NCBI GenBank assembly: GCA_902785945.1
Contig: CADAAR010000002.1
Location: 236,633-300,632, forward strand
DNA length: 64,000 bases
Source: an uncultured Prevotellaceae bacterium
Lineage (GTDB): Bacteria; Bacteroidota; Bacteroidia; Bacteroidales; Bacteroidaceae
Reading direction: 5' to 3'
Of this stretch, positions 26,656-35,464 are shown piece after piece. Numbering within the stretch: position 1 is the first letter of the stretch; every line of letters starts with the position of its first letter. The notes below the pieces were generated by a model. That model did no database searches. It saw only the letters and a program-made list of their open reading frames with translations, and was not told the DNA's origin. The position numbers were made by a program, and so were the translations under genes.

Positions 26656-29600
26656 ATGAAACATCGATTTCTATTTATCATGGCACTGCTGCTGACAGCA
26701 GCTGCAAGTGCCTGGGCCGATGAGCCGAAGGTGTACACCTCGGCTGTATCAGTGTCCAGCCTGAAAGTGGGCGACATCCTCGCCGACGGATTCTCGCTAA
26801 CCGGTGATGATGGTGTTGAAATTTGTTTGAAACTCAATAGATACAAAATTGGTGAGACAATAGTTCCGGGTAATGGATATTTCGACTTAGGCAATAGCAT
26901 CAGCATCAGTTATGGTGCGAACGGTGCCATTACGGTGACGGCGAATTCTACTACTACTTTTACTCCCGTTGATGAGAATAGACATGACGGCAACGCATGG
27001 GTGGTCATGGCAAAGTCGCCTTTAACGATCGGCGGTATTACCTACGATTCGCCCATCGACCTAACCTACAACGCCACGGCTGGCGGCTGGACTTACACTC
27101 AGCCCGCCTACGACGTCGAGCTGGAGATGGAATACTACGACCCAGCAACATTGGCAAGCGCGCCAACGGCTGCAACTAGCCTCGAATATTCCAGTGAGGC
27201 TCAGAACCTGATTACCGCAGGCACAGCTACGGGCGGTACCCTCTACTATGGACTCGGCACCGCTGATGCTGCTCCCACCGATGCAAGTGCCTGGAGCGAA
27301 ACTGTTCCTACGGGAACCACTGTCGGTATGTACTATGTATGGTATAAGGTGGTGGGCGACGCAACGCATGGGGACATCGCCCCTGCAGGCCCCCTGTCGG
27401 TGACCATCGCCAAGGCCACGCCAACCATCTCTGTAGTCCCGACAGCTGGAGCTATCACGTACGGACAAACGCTGGAAGCGAGTACGCTGGCTGGTGGTTC
27501 TGCCACTTTCAATTCGCAACCCGTTGCAGGTAGCTTTGCATGGACTACTTCGACCACGGCTCCTTCTGTCTCTGATAGCGAAAACACTGAGTATTCAGTG
27601 ACGTTCACACCAACCGACGGTACGAACTATAATAGCGCAACAACAACTGTCAGGCTGACCGTGACCCCTGGCAGCATGACAGAGGGCATCACCGTTACGC
27701 CATATAACGCTGCCTACGACGGTTCAGCTCACGGCATCACAGTAGTGCTGAGTGGTGTAGCCGAAGGTGCTACCGTCAAGTATCGTACAGCAGAAACAGG
27801 CGAATACGATTTGACTGATTGTCCCACCTACACCGGTGTCGGCAGTTACACCACCTACTATCAGGTGACAAAGACGAACTACACCACCGTGGAAAGCTCG
27901 GCCACCGTGACCATCACCAAGGCTACCGCCACCATCAGCTATGCTACGACAGAGGTGAGCAAGGCCTTCGGCGCCACCGCCTTCACAAATACGCTGAGCA
28001 TGGATCCTGCCACAGGCACCGGCCTCGGTACTGTGACATACGCTGTAACGGCCGAGACGCCTGGCGAGGGCTGCACCTCTGAGCATGTGGCCACCATCAA
28101 TGCTTCGACAGGCGTAGTGACCATTATCGGCGCTGGTTCTGCAACTATCACCGCCACCGTCACCGACGGCACTAACTACACATATAGCGGTATGGAAGGC
28201 TATAACACTGAATCTAAGACAGCCTCTGTCAATTACACTCTGACGGTAAATCCCATCAGTCTGGAGGGCGCCACCGTGACACTGAGCCAGGAAAGCTATG
28301 GTTACGACGGCACAGCTAAGGAGCCCACAGTATCGTCCGTCGTACTGAACGGCAATACGCTGGCGGACACCCACTACACCGTGAGCTACAGCAATAACAT
28401 CAACGCCGCCCTGTCGACCGCTGGTGAGAGTGCCCCCACCGTTACTGTGACGGGTATTGGCAACTACAGCGGCACGGCCTCACAGACCTTCACCATCAAC
28501 AAGGCTACCGCCACCATCAGCTATGCTACGACAACGGTGAGCAAGGCCTTCGGCGACGCTGCCTTCACCAATGCGCTGAATAATACACCTGCTGCAGGAA
28601 CTGACGGCACAGGCCTCGGCACCGTGGCCTACACTGTAACGGCTGAGACGAAGGACGCGGACTGCACCTCTGATCACGTGGCCACCATCGATGCCTCGAC
28701 GGGCGAGGTGACCATCACCGGCACTGGTTCTGCCACCATCACCGCCACCGCCACCGACGGTGACAACTACACGTATGGCGGCACCAATACGGCTACTTAC
28801 ACGCTGACTGTGGCCAAGGGTACCATCACTGCCTCTGCCACAGGCGGCAGCTATTCCTACAGCGCCAGCGGCAGCCATGCCATCACGGTCAGTGTGACCA
28901 AGCCATCGAGCGGCTACACCATCAAATATGGCACCACCGCCGGCAACTACGAACTGTCAAGCAACCCCAGCTACAGCACCATCGGCTCCCACACCACTTA
29001 CTATAAGGTGTCGGCTCCGAACTACAATGACTTCACCGGACAGGCCACGGTGACGATCAACAAGGCTTCGGGCAGCCTGAGCTTCGCCAGTTCATCGCTG
29101 ACCAAGACCTATGGCGACGACAACTTCGTGAACGCCCTGAACAAGACGGGCGACGGTGCCGTCACCTACTCATCGACCAAGCCGGCTGTGGCCACTGTCG
29201 ATGCATCCACGGGTCTGGTAACCATAAAAGGCACGGGCACGACCACCATCAGTGCCACGATGTCGGCTACCGACGCCTACTCTAGCGACTATGCCACCTT
29301 TAGTCTGACGGTCAATGCAGCCAGTCTGACGGGCGCCACCGTGGCACTGAGCCAGACCAGCTACGACTACGACGGCACAGCTAAGGAGCCCGCCGTATCG
29401 GCTGTCATATTGAACGGTAAGGTGCTGACCAGCTCTGACTATGACGTCAGCTATGCCGACAATACAAACGCCGGAACAGCCACCGTCACCGTCACCGGTA
29501 AGGGCAACTACACCGGCACGGCCTCGCAGACCTTCACCATCACGTCTGTGACCACCACCGACGGCAACATCACCGTCGTGGACGGCGGCTCTGAGACGGT

Positions 29601-30261
29601 GCTGACCATCAACGACATGGGTAACCAGCAGGGAAAGACCGTGACACCTGATCTGCAGGTGACCACACTGAACTACTACCGCTCGCTGAATGCCAGCGAC
29701 GAGAGTGTCTACACTGTCTGCCTGCCCTACGCTCCGAAGACGGATGCCAGCCTGAAGTACTACACGCTGACCGGCTGTGAGGGCACGACGCTGAAGTTCG
29801 ATGAGATCACCGGCGCACCGCAGGCCTACACACCTTATCTGGTGTCAGCCTCGAAGACCACCGACATCGGCACGGAGAACCTGAACCAGCCTATCACCAT
29901 GAGCCAGACGGTGGTCAACAGCTTCTCGGCCGGCAACTACGTGATGAAAGGCTCGCTGTCGGGCTTCACTCACGACCAGTCAGTGGGTAAGTATATCCTG
30001 CAGAGCAGCAACCGCTGGGGCCTGGTGGGCAGCGACACGCACGCCTACATACCGCCATTCCGCGCCTACATCGAGGCTACGGTGAGCGGTGCACGAATGC
30101 TTGACAGCTCGTTCTACGATGAGGCTACCGGCATCTACAGCCTGCGCACCGTCGACCGCGACGGCACAGAGCGCTACTACGACCTGAACGGTCGCCGCAT
30201 TGATGATCCCAAGAAGACAGGTATTTACATTCGTAACGGCAGAAAGGAGGTATTGAAATGA
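26656..30261 (+). CDS. giant secreted Ig-like/MBG repeat protein with C-terminal sorting tail
   Basis: The 1201-residue protein has a signal peptide (MALLLTAAASAWA), a unique N-terminal part, and many bacterial Ig-like and MBG-type modules (YDGTAKEPxVSxVxLNG, GNYxGTASQTFTI; ATISYATTxVSKAFG). Some modules are near identical at the DNA level: the segments at 27919 and 28501 match over about 60 bases. It ends with YYDLNGRRIDDPKKTGIYI...GRKEVLK, a short tail like that of the amylase at 1457, suggesting type IX export or surface attachment. It is probably an adhesin or stalk. The next gene starts inside its stop codon. Confidence 0.82.
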   Translation: MKHRFLFIMALLLTAAASAWADEPKVYTSAVSVSSLKVGDILADGFSLTGDDGVEICLKLNRYKIGETIVPGNGYFDLGNSISISYGANGAITVTANSTTTFTPVDENRHDGNAWVVMAKSPLTIGGITYDSPIDLTYNATAGGWTYTQPAYDVELEMEYYDPATLASAPTAATSLEYSSEAQNLITAGTATGGTLYYGLGTADAAPTDASAWSETVPTGTTVGMYYVWYKVVGDATHGDIAPAGPLSVTIAKATPTISVVPTAGAITYGQTLEASTLAGGSATFNSQPVAGSFAWTTSTTAPSVSDSENTEYSVTFTPTDGTNYNSATTTVRLTVTPGSMTEGITVTPYNAAYDGSAHGITVVLSGVAEGATVKYRTAETGEYDLTDCPTYTGVGSYTTYYQVTKTNYTTVESSATVTITKATATISYATTEVSKAFGATAFTNTLSMDPATGTGLGTVTYAVTAETPGEGCTSEHVATINASTGVVTIIGAGSATITATVTDGTNYTYSGMEGYNTESKTASVNYTLTVNPISLEGATVTLSQESYGYDGTAKEPTVSSVVLNGNTLADTHYTVSYSNNINAALSTAGESAPTVTVTGIGNYSGTASQTFTINKATATISYATTTVSKAFGDAAFTNALNNTPAAGTDGTGLGTVAYTVTAETKDADCTSDHVATIDASTGEVTITGTGSATITATATDGDNYTYGGTNTATYTLTVAKGTITASATGGSYSYSASGSHAITVSVTKPSSGYTIKYGTTAGNYELSSNPSYSTIGSHTTYYKVSAPNYNDFTGQATVTINKASGSLSFASSSLTKTYGDDNFVNALNKTGDGAVTYSSTKPAVATVDASTGLVTIKGTGTTTISATMSATDAYSSDYATFSLTVNAASLTGATVALSQTSYDYDGTAKEPAVSAVILNGKVLTSSDYDVSYADNTNAGTATVTVTGKGNYTGTASQTFTITSVTTTDGNITVVDGGSETVLTINDMGNQQGKTVTPDLQVTTLNYYRSLNASDESVYTVCLPYAPKTDASLKYYTLTGCEGTTLKFDEITGAPQAYTPYLVSASKTTDIGTENLNQPITMSQTVVNSFSAGNYVMKGSLSGFTHDQSVGKYILQSSNRWGLVGSDTHAYIPPFRAYIEATVSGARMLDSSFYDEATGIYSLRTVDRDGTERYYDLNGRRIDDPKKTGIYIRNGRKEVLK

Positions 30262-30407
30262 AAAAACAGTATATGACGCCCGAAATAGGAATCGAGAAAC
30301 TGGAGATGAAGGGTATGCTCTGCATGAGCGGAGAAGTCGGCGGTGACGCCACCGAGCCGGCCCATGCACGTATGTTTGACTTCGAAGACGACTTCGAAGA
30401 CGAGTGA
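30258..30407 (+). CDS. 49-residue acidic peptide overlapping the Ig-like protein gene
   Basis: ATG at 30258 overlaps the preceding TGA (ATGA). The peptide begins MKKQYMTPEIGIEKLEMKG, continues MLCMSGEVGGDATEP and ends with the acidic stretch FDFEDDFEDE. It has no signal peptide or membrane span. Tiny proteins of the form MKK-Y-x-P-x(8)-L-x(6)-SG are, from memory, common after surface-protein genes in Prevotella; no function is known. The GEVGGD segment resembles a double-Gly leader junction, so a peptide-maturation role is conceivable but unproven. Confidence 0.65.
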   Translation: MKKQYMTPEIGIEKLEMKGMLCMSGEVGGDATEPAHARMFDFEDDFEDE

Positions 30408-30455
30408 TAACCAAACCAACTTACGGGGAGAGTCCCGTGAGTCTTGATCCCCATC

Positions 30456-30484
30456 AAGCCCTGTTGCTTCGGCAGCGGGGCTTT
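30456..30484 (+). terminator. weak hairpin after the Ig-like operon
   Basis: AAGCCC and GGGCTT enclose a hairpin with TTGCTTCGGCAG at its tip; only a short T-run follows (CTTTCAG). A second small hairpin (ACGGG/CCCGT) lies just before, at 30423-30438. Confidence 0.5.
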
Positions 30485-30579
30485 CAGATGGGCGATACGA
30501 AGCAAACGAATATTGTTGCTTCGGTGAAATCGCGATAATGTTGTGGTAATTCCGTATCGGAACGGTTGTGAAATCAAAA

Positions 30580-30677
30580 CGAATCAGGCCTCAAATTTAC
30601 GCGAATCAGGCGTGAAATTTGTGCGAATCAGGCCTCAAACAAAAATATCAGGCCTGTGCGGAAAATTTTTCAGGCCT
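30580..30677. repeat. five-unit 20-22 bp tandem repeat upstream of an unknown gene pair
   Basis: Units centred on ATCAGGC[CG]T[CG] occur with GG at 30587, 30609, 30631, 30651 and 30673, i.e. spacings of 22, 22, 20 and 22 bases. The first three also share the flanking CGAATCAGG. The array ends about 50 bases before the -7 box of the next gene, so it looks like a multi-site operator. The rest of the 30408-30756 gap holds only the hairpins noted above. Confidence 0.75.
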
Positions 30678-30724
30678 ATGCAGAAAAGGTATAGAGGAAA
30701 TGAGGTGTTTTCGAAAAGTTTTCG

Positions 30725-30732
30725 TAAATTTG
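30725..30732 (+). promoter_or_regulatory. -7 box of the unknown gene pair
   Basis: TAAATTTGCAGCC matches TAnnTTTG, 24 bases before the ATG at 30757. Confidence 0.6.
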
Positions 30733-30756
30733 CAGCCGAACTAAAAGCAAACAAAC

Positions 30757-31866
30757 ATGACAGCAAATCTATCAAGAGAGTTCTTATGGACAGACCTGAA
30801 CACAATGGATGAGTTTTTCAGGCTTGACCCTGTGAATGAGGTTTTCTTTGATACTTTTGTGACATTACGCGAAAAGCCCTTCGGTGTAAAGTTAGACGCA
30901 GTGAAGGTGTTTAACGAGGTATATTATACCGTCACAAGATTTTATTATGAACAAGCTTTTGGCTCTGATGTCCCCAATTATGCATCCGACATCAAGGCAG
31001 ACCTGGGCTGGAACTACAGCGCAGAGTTGGTATTGTCGATGGCTTACTGGCTTACTGAAATAGCGCAGGAAAAAATGAGGGTATTATTTAGAGTTAACCT
31101 CAGAGATATGTATTGTGGTTGTGGCTACTGGATACCGTTTAGTGATAGCTACGCGCAATTAAAAGAGTCAGGTAAACGCCTGAAATACGACTTTAAGCCG
31201 CGCCCCGTCTCACCCGACTATCTTCGAAATAAATATACTAATTGGTGGGACGTTACAAAGTGCTATCATTCTGAGGCTATCAGATCCATTTTAAATCTAT
31301 ATAGCCATGAGGACAGGAAAGAGGTGGCGACCATGATAAAAGACAGTATAAACGTCAGTAGGTCCAAAAGAGACAGGACTGATTACGATACTGTGATAAG
31401 CCTATTGGATAGTTATATAGAGAAGGGTGCAGATCGCAAGATACGTGTTAAGACGATCTCTCGTGAAGAAGCCCTTCAACGCCGTATCAGTGAATTGGAA
31501 GCAGAGGCTGAGCGACTAAGCACCCTCATGGAAGAGAAGAAGCAAAGCGGCAAGGACAGAAAGTTCACTTTGGTTCAGATTGTAGACTACTGTAAGGGAT
31601 GTGTGGACTGGAACGACGTGAAATCGATCGTGGCGATGCTGAACAAACTGCTCAGGCGGATCGGTACCGATGAAGACAGCGACCTGGTTGACAGCATAGA
31701 AACGGAATTCATCAACCGGAAATACGGTGATACCGTGATGGGCGACAAGAATGAGTTTAATGACAATTCGGGGCTGAACCGCATCACGCTGCCTAAGGGC
31801 ATATCTGCTCAGGAAGCATTAAGGTTATTACAAAACAAGAAGAAGGAAGATGGCGAAGAAGGATAA
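30757..31866 (+). CDS. unknown protein with helical and coiled-coil regions
   Basis: The 369-residue soluble protein is not one I recognise. The N-terminal 180 residues are rich in aromatic residues and include a CGCGYWIPFSD segment (about 113-123). Residues 225-270 form a coiled coil (EEALQRRISELEAEAERLSTLMEE). The last 100 residues are acidic with LPKGISAQEALRLLQ near the end. The start at 30757 (MTANLSREF) has an AAACAAAC leader after the promoter. The gene overlaps the next by 17 bases, so the two products probably act together. Base use is less GC-rich than the gene upstream, which suggests a different origin, perhaps an accessory or phage-related module. Confidence 0.65.
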   Translation: MTANLSREFLWTDLNTMDEFFRLDPVNEVFFDTFVTLREKPFGVKLDAVKVFNEVYYTVTRFYYEQAFGSDVPNYASDIKADLGWNYSAELVLSMAYWLTEIAQEKMRVLFRVNLRDMYCGCGYWIPFSDSYAQLKESGKRLKYDFKPRPVSPDYLRNKYTNWWDVTKCYHSEAIRSILNLYSHEDRKEVATMIKDSINVSRSKRDRTDYDTVISLLDSYIEKGADRKIRVKTISREEALQRRISELEAEAERLSTLMEEKKQSGKDRKFTLVQIVDYCKGCVDWNDVKSIVAMLNKLLRRIGTDEDSDLVDSIETEFINRKYGDTVMGDKNEFNDNSGLNRITLPKGISAQEALRLLQNKKKEDGEEG

Positions 31867-32410
31867 TGTAAAAGGTGATTACAACGAGTTTCATGCAGGA
31901 AGCATGATGGTGAAGTTCGTACAGAATAATTATAATAAGGTGCCTGGGGGCTGGGCACCGGCAGATGACGATGACTATACGGAATACGAGGAGGTAGATG
32001 CCATGAAAACAGCCCAGAAGGTTGAAGATGAAGAGCCCAACTGTTACCCGGCAGGCAGGTTTCTGAAAGAAGTGCTCAACGGCAAATGGTTTGAGGAGGT
32101 GAGAACGCATCAGAGATATACCAGTAAATGGCGCGAAGCGTTTGTGGATGCACTGTTGGATTCGGATTATCGCCGGGAGATTGCAAAAGCTTACAAGGAC
32201 AAATATAAGCGCGAATCACTGAAGGGATATGTGGTAGGCTGTCTGAAAGATGCGGGTGTTATCAGCGGGACTTACGACGGCATAGCCAGGCAAATGAACT
32301 ATAGCGAAGACAGTTACCGCACCTTTTCAAGGTATCTGGGAAGAGGTAAGAACCAGGACTATTTTGAGTGGATAAAAGACTATGTTGAGAAGAGCAAGTT
32401 AGAGCCATAA
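31850..32410 (+). CDS. unknown protein coupled to the preceding gene
   Basis: The 186-residue protein starts 17 bases inside its upstream neighbour. It has an acidic linker (ADDDDYTEYEEVDAMK) near residues 38-55 and a C-terminal helical region (WREAFVDALLDSDYRREIAKAYKDKYK ... MNYSEDSYRTFSRYLG). No signal peptide or known motif is seen; the second half could be a helix-turn-helix-like fold but that is speculative. A very strong terminator follows, so this is a two-gene unit. Confidence 0.62.
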   Translation: MAKKDNVKGDYNEFHAGSMMVKFVQNNYNKVPGGWAPADDDDYTEYEEVDAMKTAQKVEDEEPNCYPAGRFLKEVLNGKWFEEVRTHQRYTSKWREAFVDALLDSDYRREIAKAYKDKYKRESLKGYVVGCLKDAGVISGTYDGIARQMNYSEDSYRTFSRYLGRGKNQDYFEWIKDYVEKSKLEP

Positions 32411-32435
32411 TCCAACAGATTTGCGACAAGAAGAG

Positions 32436-32474
32436 CTTGCGACAAGGCCAAGGGCTTTGTCGCAAGTTTTTTTT
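32436..32474 (+). terminator. terminator of the unknown gene pair
   Basis: CTTGCGACAA (32436-32445) pairs with TTGTCGCAAG (32457-32466), followed by eight T. The motif TTGCGACAAG also occurs just before (32421) and after (32522), so part of it is a local repeat. Confidence 0.88.
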
Positions 32475-32577
32475 GAAAAAAATTTTTCTCCTTTACTGAT
32501 TGGTGTTGCGAGGGTGAAATCCTTGCGACAAGGGGCTGGCTGCAAAAAAATCTTTTGGCAGTCGCATAATCGCATTC

Positions 32578-32585
32578 TAATTTTG
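32578..32585 (+). promoter_or_regulatory. -7 box of the DUF5675-like/HU-like gene group
   Basis: TAATTTTGCAGCG matches TAnnTTTG, 53 bases before the ATG at 32639. Confidence 0.6.
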
Positions 32586-32638
32586 CAGCGTCGAAAGAAC
32601 AAAAAAATCAAGCATTAATTCATAATAAATAAAAAGGT

Positions 32639-33142
32639 ATGATACAAATGAATTTGAAACGAAAATACGAGAATAACTCGTGTACGCACGGCATCCTGAC
32701 GATACCGGCATACGGTTTCAAATGCCTCACGCTGGAGCTGGGCGACGGCGATAGTCTGACGTTTAAGCTGGATTGCAGGATTTCCGAAGGCAACTATATG
32801 CTTGTTCGTGGCTACGCTCAGAACTGGCCCTCATTCCCAGTGTTCAAGAGAAGGCAGCAGGGCTTCCCCAAGAAGCCGGAATTCAATCTGTCGGTTGGCA
32901 ATTGTATCAACTTGCCTTCGGGCGACATCGCTCTCGGCACGGAGATGCTTGATAACTTCTCTATCCGCCAGAGTGAGAAGCTTGCAACAGCCTTCAAGGA
33001 AATCTTTCAGGATGTTTTCGCAAGAAGAGAAGCCGTCGTGCTCTGCGTCTACAAATCAATGATGTTCAGACATGAAAACGTTACTTATAACCAGTTTCAG
33101 GATAAGTTCTACAACTTCATAAAGAATGATGAATCGGCATAA
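32639..33142 (+). CDS. DUF5675-like protein
   Basis: The 167-residue protein has an N-terminal pattern (LKRKYENNSCTHGIL, then CLTLELGD) that recalls DUF5675, a small family often found in phage or phage-like loci of Bacteroidales. The second ATG at 32648 is an alternative start. The C-terminal part (IRQSEKLATAFKEIFQDVF) is helical and not typical of the family, so the match is tentative. It lies directly before two HU-like genes in the same orientation. Confidence 0.55.
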   Translation: MIQMNLKRKYENNSCTHGILTIPAYGFKCLTLELGDGDSLTFKLDCRISEGNYMLVRGYAQNWPSFPVFKRRQQGFPKKPEFNLSVGNCINLPSGDIALGTEMLDNFSIRQSEKLATAFKEIFQDVFARREAVVLCVYKSMMFRHENVTYNQFQDKFYNFIKNDESA

Positions 33143-33196
33143 TGCCACAGTGAGTTTATATTTCTTCTATTTACTAATTTTTAAATCTTTCCAATT

Positions 33197-33577
33197 ATGG
33201 GACAAATTAAAGTAAAAGGTAAAATGCAGCGCGTAGCGGTGATCGACGACAACCGCGTCGTAGCACGTGCTGTGCGTTATTCAACAGTGAAGGGTGATCA
33301 ATTGGTGAGCTATGCTTCCCAGTCGTCACACATCCCCGAAGCAACCCTCCTTGCCTGCACCCTTGCAGTGCGTGAGGCCATCTCTTATTTCGTGCTCAAT
33401 GGTCATCATGTGGATCTTGGCAAGTTCGGTACCTTTGGTATCCGCACTCAACAGAAGGCCGTCACCGATGCTGAAGAGGTGAGCGCCGAACTGGTGAAAC
33501 GTATCACCATCGGTTTTACTCCTTCTGCAGAGATCAAAAAGGCTATTGCAGCTATCCATATTGAAACTGAAGTCTAA
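33197..33577 (+). CDS. HU-like DNA-binding domain protein
   Basis: The 126-residue protein resembles the Bacteroidota HU-like domain: an N-terminal arm, then YSTVKGDQLVSYASQSSHI, an alpha-helical pair, and the beta strand region GHHVDLGKFGTFGI where HU folds have their dimer strands. It would bind DNA or, as in some relatives, act outside the nucleoid. It has no export signal. It shares its domain with the N-terminus of the next gene, about 45 bases downstream. Confidence 0.8.
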   Translation: MGQIKVKGKMQRVAVIDDNRVVARAVRYSTVKGDQLVSYASQSSHIPEATLLACTLAVREAISYFVLNGHHVDLGKFGTFGIRTQQKAVTDAEEVSAELVKRITIGFTPSAEIKKAIAAIHIETEV

Positions 33578-33621
33578 TCTTTTAGTTTATTGTTTATTGT
33601 TAAAGTTTAAAGTTTACAGTT

Positions 33622-35259
33622 ATGAAAAAAGGAAAAGTAAAAGTTGATTACAGCGGCCGTCATATCGGGTTTGACAATGACGAGAAGCTGGTAGGCCAGC
33701 CCGTCCGCTACAGCACCATCGACTATCCTGACGTCATTGCCTACGCGGCAAAGGCTGCTGGTGTGCCGGAGTCGACCATCGCCATGGCGAATGAGGCTCT
33801 GTTCGATGCCATGGACTATTTCGTTCTCAACGGCCACAGTGTTCAGATTCCCAACTTGGGAACATTCTTCATCAGCGTGCGTGTGAAGAGTACTGCAACA
33901 GAGGCAGAATTCACTGCTAACTTCGCAAAGAATCTTCGCGGTGTGCACATCCGCTTCCGTCCCGACCCTGAACTGAAGGCTATGGTTGCCAAAACGTCCA
34001 TTGAGACCTCCGTCGATGACGATGGCTACATCTCCGAAGGCATTATCTCGGTGACTTCAGCCTTGTTCGGTCAGGGTTCCACCCTCGTTCCAATGAACCC
34101 AGGCCGTGCCTATGCACTCGACCGCCTTACCCGCTTGGTGTTCAACGGCACCCGCCTTACCAAGGACTATCTCGGTGCCACGCCTTTACTTGTGGTGGTG
34201 ATGGACGATGCCGGTGTAGAGACTTCGGTCCGCCCTGCCGGTACGCTGCTGAGCGACTCTTACAACACCTTGACTTTCAACATCAAGGAGTTTAAGAAGA
34301 TGAATCGCGATGCCAAGTACATCAAGTCGTTCACTCTCACCGATGCTGACGGTAACGTGATCGTCGAGCGCTCGTTCGGAGGCATCCCTGCTGCTCCTTA
34401 TATCTCAGCTGTGGTGGTGGATAATAATCCCGCACCCATCGGTGCCACTATGCCCTACACAGAGGGCGAGGCCGTGACGGTGAAGATCTTCGGCTGCCAT
34501 CTGTCAGAGGCTACTGAGATCAAGGTGGGCACCATCGAGTTGGTTCGCGGCATCGCCAGCGACACACAGGTCGTCGGCACCTTCATGCCGCCAGCTTCAG
34601 GCAACTATCCCGTGAGTGTGAAGAGCGCAACATCGGAGGCATCGGTCTACAACCTCTCGTTCGGTGAGGAGGCTGGTGTGTCGGTGGCTTCGGTCACTGC
34701 CAACGGCGACGCCCTGGTGAACGGTGGTGCCACCAACATCACCGACGGTTCGAACTACCTGATTGCCATCGCTGGTCAGGGTCTTGACACGCTGACAGCC
34801 GACAACTTCGAGTTGCCCGCTGGTTCGAGCATCAGCATCACCAGCCAGTCAGCCACGCAGATCAATGCTTCGTTGCAGAATGCGCATGCCGGTGACTTCA
34901 AGATCAAGGTGGATGGTGTGCAGATCTTCGCTGCTGTGCTCGTAGTGGTGCAGCCCTCGGTATCGGTCACTGGCTACAAGCTCACCGAGAATGGTGCTAC
35001 GCAGCAGATGAACGTGGCCATCCAAGTAGACGAGGTGGGTAGCACGTTTACGGTGTGGCTCGTAGGTCAGGAGCTCGACGACCTGACCACCGAGAACTTC
35101 ACAGGTACCAACGTGGCCGACATCAACTACACACCGGCAACGGGTGTACTCACTGGTAAGGCCATGACAGCCTCGGGCACCGTTCGCATCGCCGTGGAGA
35201 ACACCACCATCGGCACGCTGAACGTCACGATAGAGGATGACTACGATCCGAATGCTTAA
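33622..35259 (+). CDS. HU-like domain fused to DUF4469/IPT-like beta domains
   Basis: The 545-residue protein starts with an HU-like domain (residues 1-125; GHSVQIPNLGTFFISV matches the upstream paralogue's strand) and continues with beta-sandwich modules of DUF4469/TIG-IPT type (about 130-540; for example VKIFGCHLSEATEIKVG and IAGQGLDTLTADNFELP). No signal peptide is present, which is odd for IPT-type domains that are mostly extracellular. This fusion is known in Bacteroidales but its role is unclear. A simple repeat and a terminator follow the stop. Confidence 0.8.
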   Translation: MKKGKVKVDYSGRHIGFDNDEKLVGQPVRYSTIDYPDVIAYAAKAAGVPESTIAMANEALFDAMDYFVLNGHSVQIPNLGTFFISVRVKSTATEAEFTANFAKNLRGVHIRFRPDPELKAMVAKTSIETSVDDDGYISEGIISVTSALFGQGSTLVPMNPGRAYALDRLTRLVFNGTRLTKDYLGATPLLVVVMDDAGVETSVRPAGTLLSDSYNTLTFNIKEFKKMNRDAKYIKSFTLTDADGNVIVERSFGGIPAAPYISAVVVDNNPAPIGATMPYTEGEAVTVKIFGCHLSEATEIKVGTIELVRGIASDTQVVGTFMPPASGNYPVSVKSATSEASVYNLSFGEEAGVSVASVTANGDALVNGGATNITDGSNYLIAIAGQGLDTLTADNFELPAGSSISITSQSATQINASLQNAHAGDFKIKVDGVQIFAAVLVVVQPSVSVTGYKLTENGATQQMNVAIQVDEVGSTFTVWLVGQELDDLTTENFTGTNVADINYTPATGVLTGKAMTASGTVRIAVENTTIGTLNVTIEDDYDPNA

Positions 35260-35262
35260 GGC

Positions 35263-35297
35263 AGTGAATAGTGAAGAGTTAATAGTTAATAGTGAAA
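35263..35297. repeat. GTGAATA/GTTAATA simple repeat
   Basis: GTGAATAGTGAAGAGTTAAT and its continuation lie 4 bases after the stop of the HU-IPT gene. It belongs to the AGTGAAT/AGTGAAG repeat family found at many sites here. Confidence 0.75.
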
Positions 35298-35301
35298 AAG
35301 A

Positions 35302-35334
35302 ATCCCCGGTGTCTGGCGGCATCGGGGGTTTTTG
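35302..35334 (+). terminator. terminator after the HU-IPT gene
   Basis: ATCCCCGGTG and CATCGGGGG form a stem with loop TCTGGCGG, followed by a run of five T. Confidence 0.75.
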
Positions 35335-35404
35335 TGTACTTGGTCACGTCTATTAAATAATGTTAAAGTTTAAAGAAAGATACACGTTTTTGCATAATTC
35401 TTCC

Positions 35405-35412
35405 TACCTTTG
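35405..35412 (+). promoter_or_regulatory. -7 box of the second LruC-type lipoprotein gene
   Basis: TACCTTTGTGGC matches TAnnTTTG, 52 bases before the ATG at 35465. Confidence 0.55.
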
Positions 35413-35464
35413 TGGCGTTCAATCGATTAATTATTTAACACAAACCAATAAAGATCTTCTAAAA

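Noticed and set aside
27061-28878. Minus-strand and alternative frames across the Ig-like protein gene
   Set aside because: Repetitive GC-rich coding sequence keeps other frames open; they have no promoter, no start context and no recognisable domain.
32415-32545. CRISPR-like array from repeated TTGCGACAAG
   Set aside because: Only three or four irregularly spaced copies, one of them the stem of a terminator; no constant repeat-spacer pattern and no cas genes.
33580-33622. Operator repeats (TTTATTG, AAAGTTTA) before the HU-IPT gene
   Set aside because: Short AT-rich simple repeats without symmetry or fixed spacing; no basis for a regulatory call.
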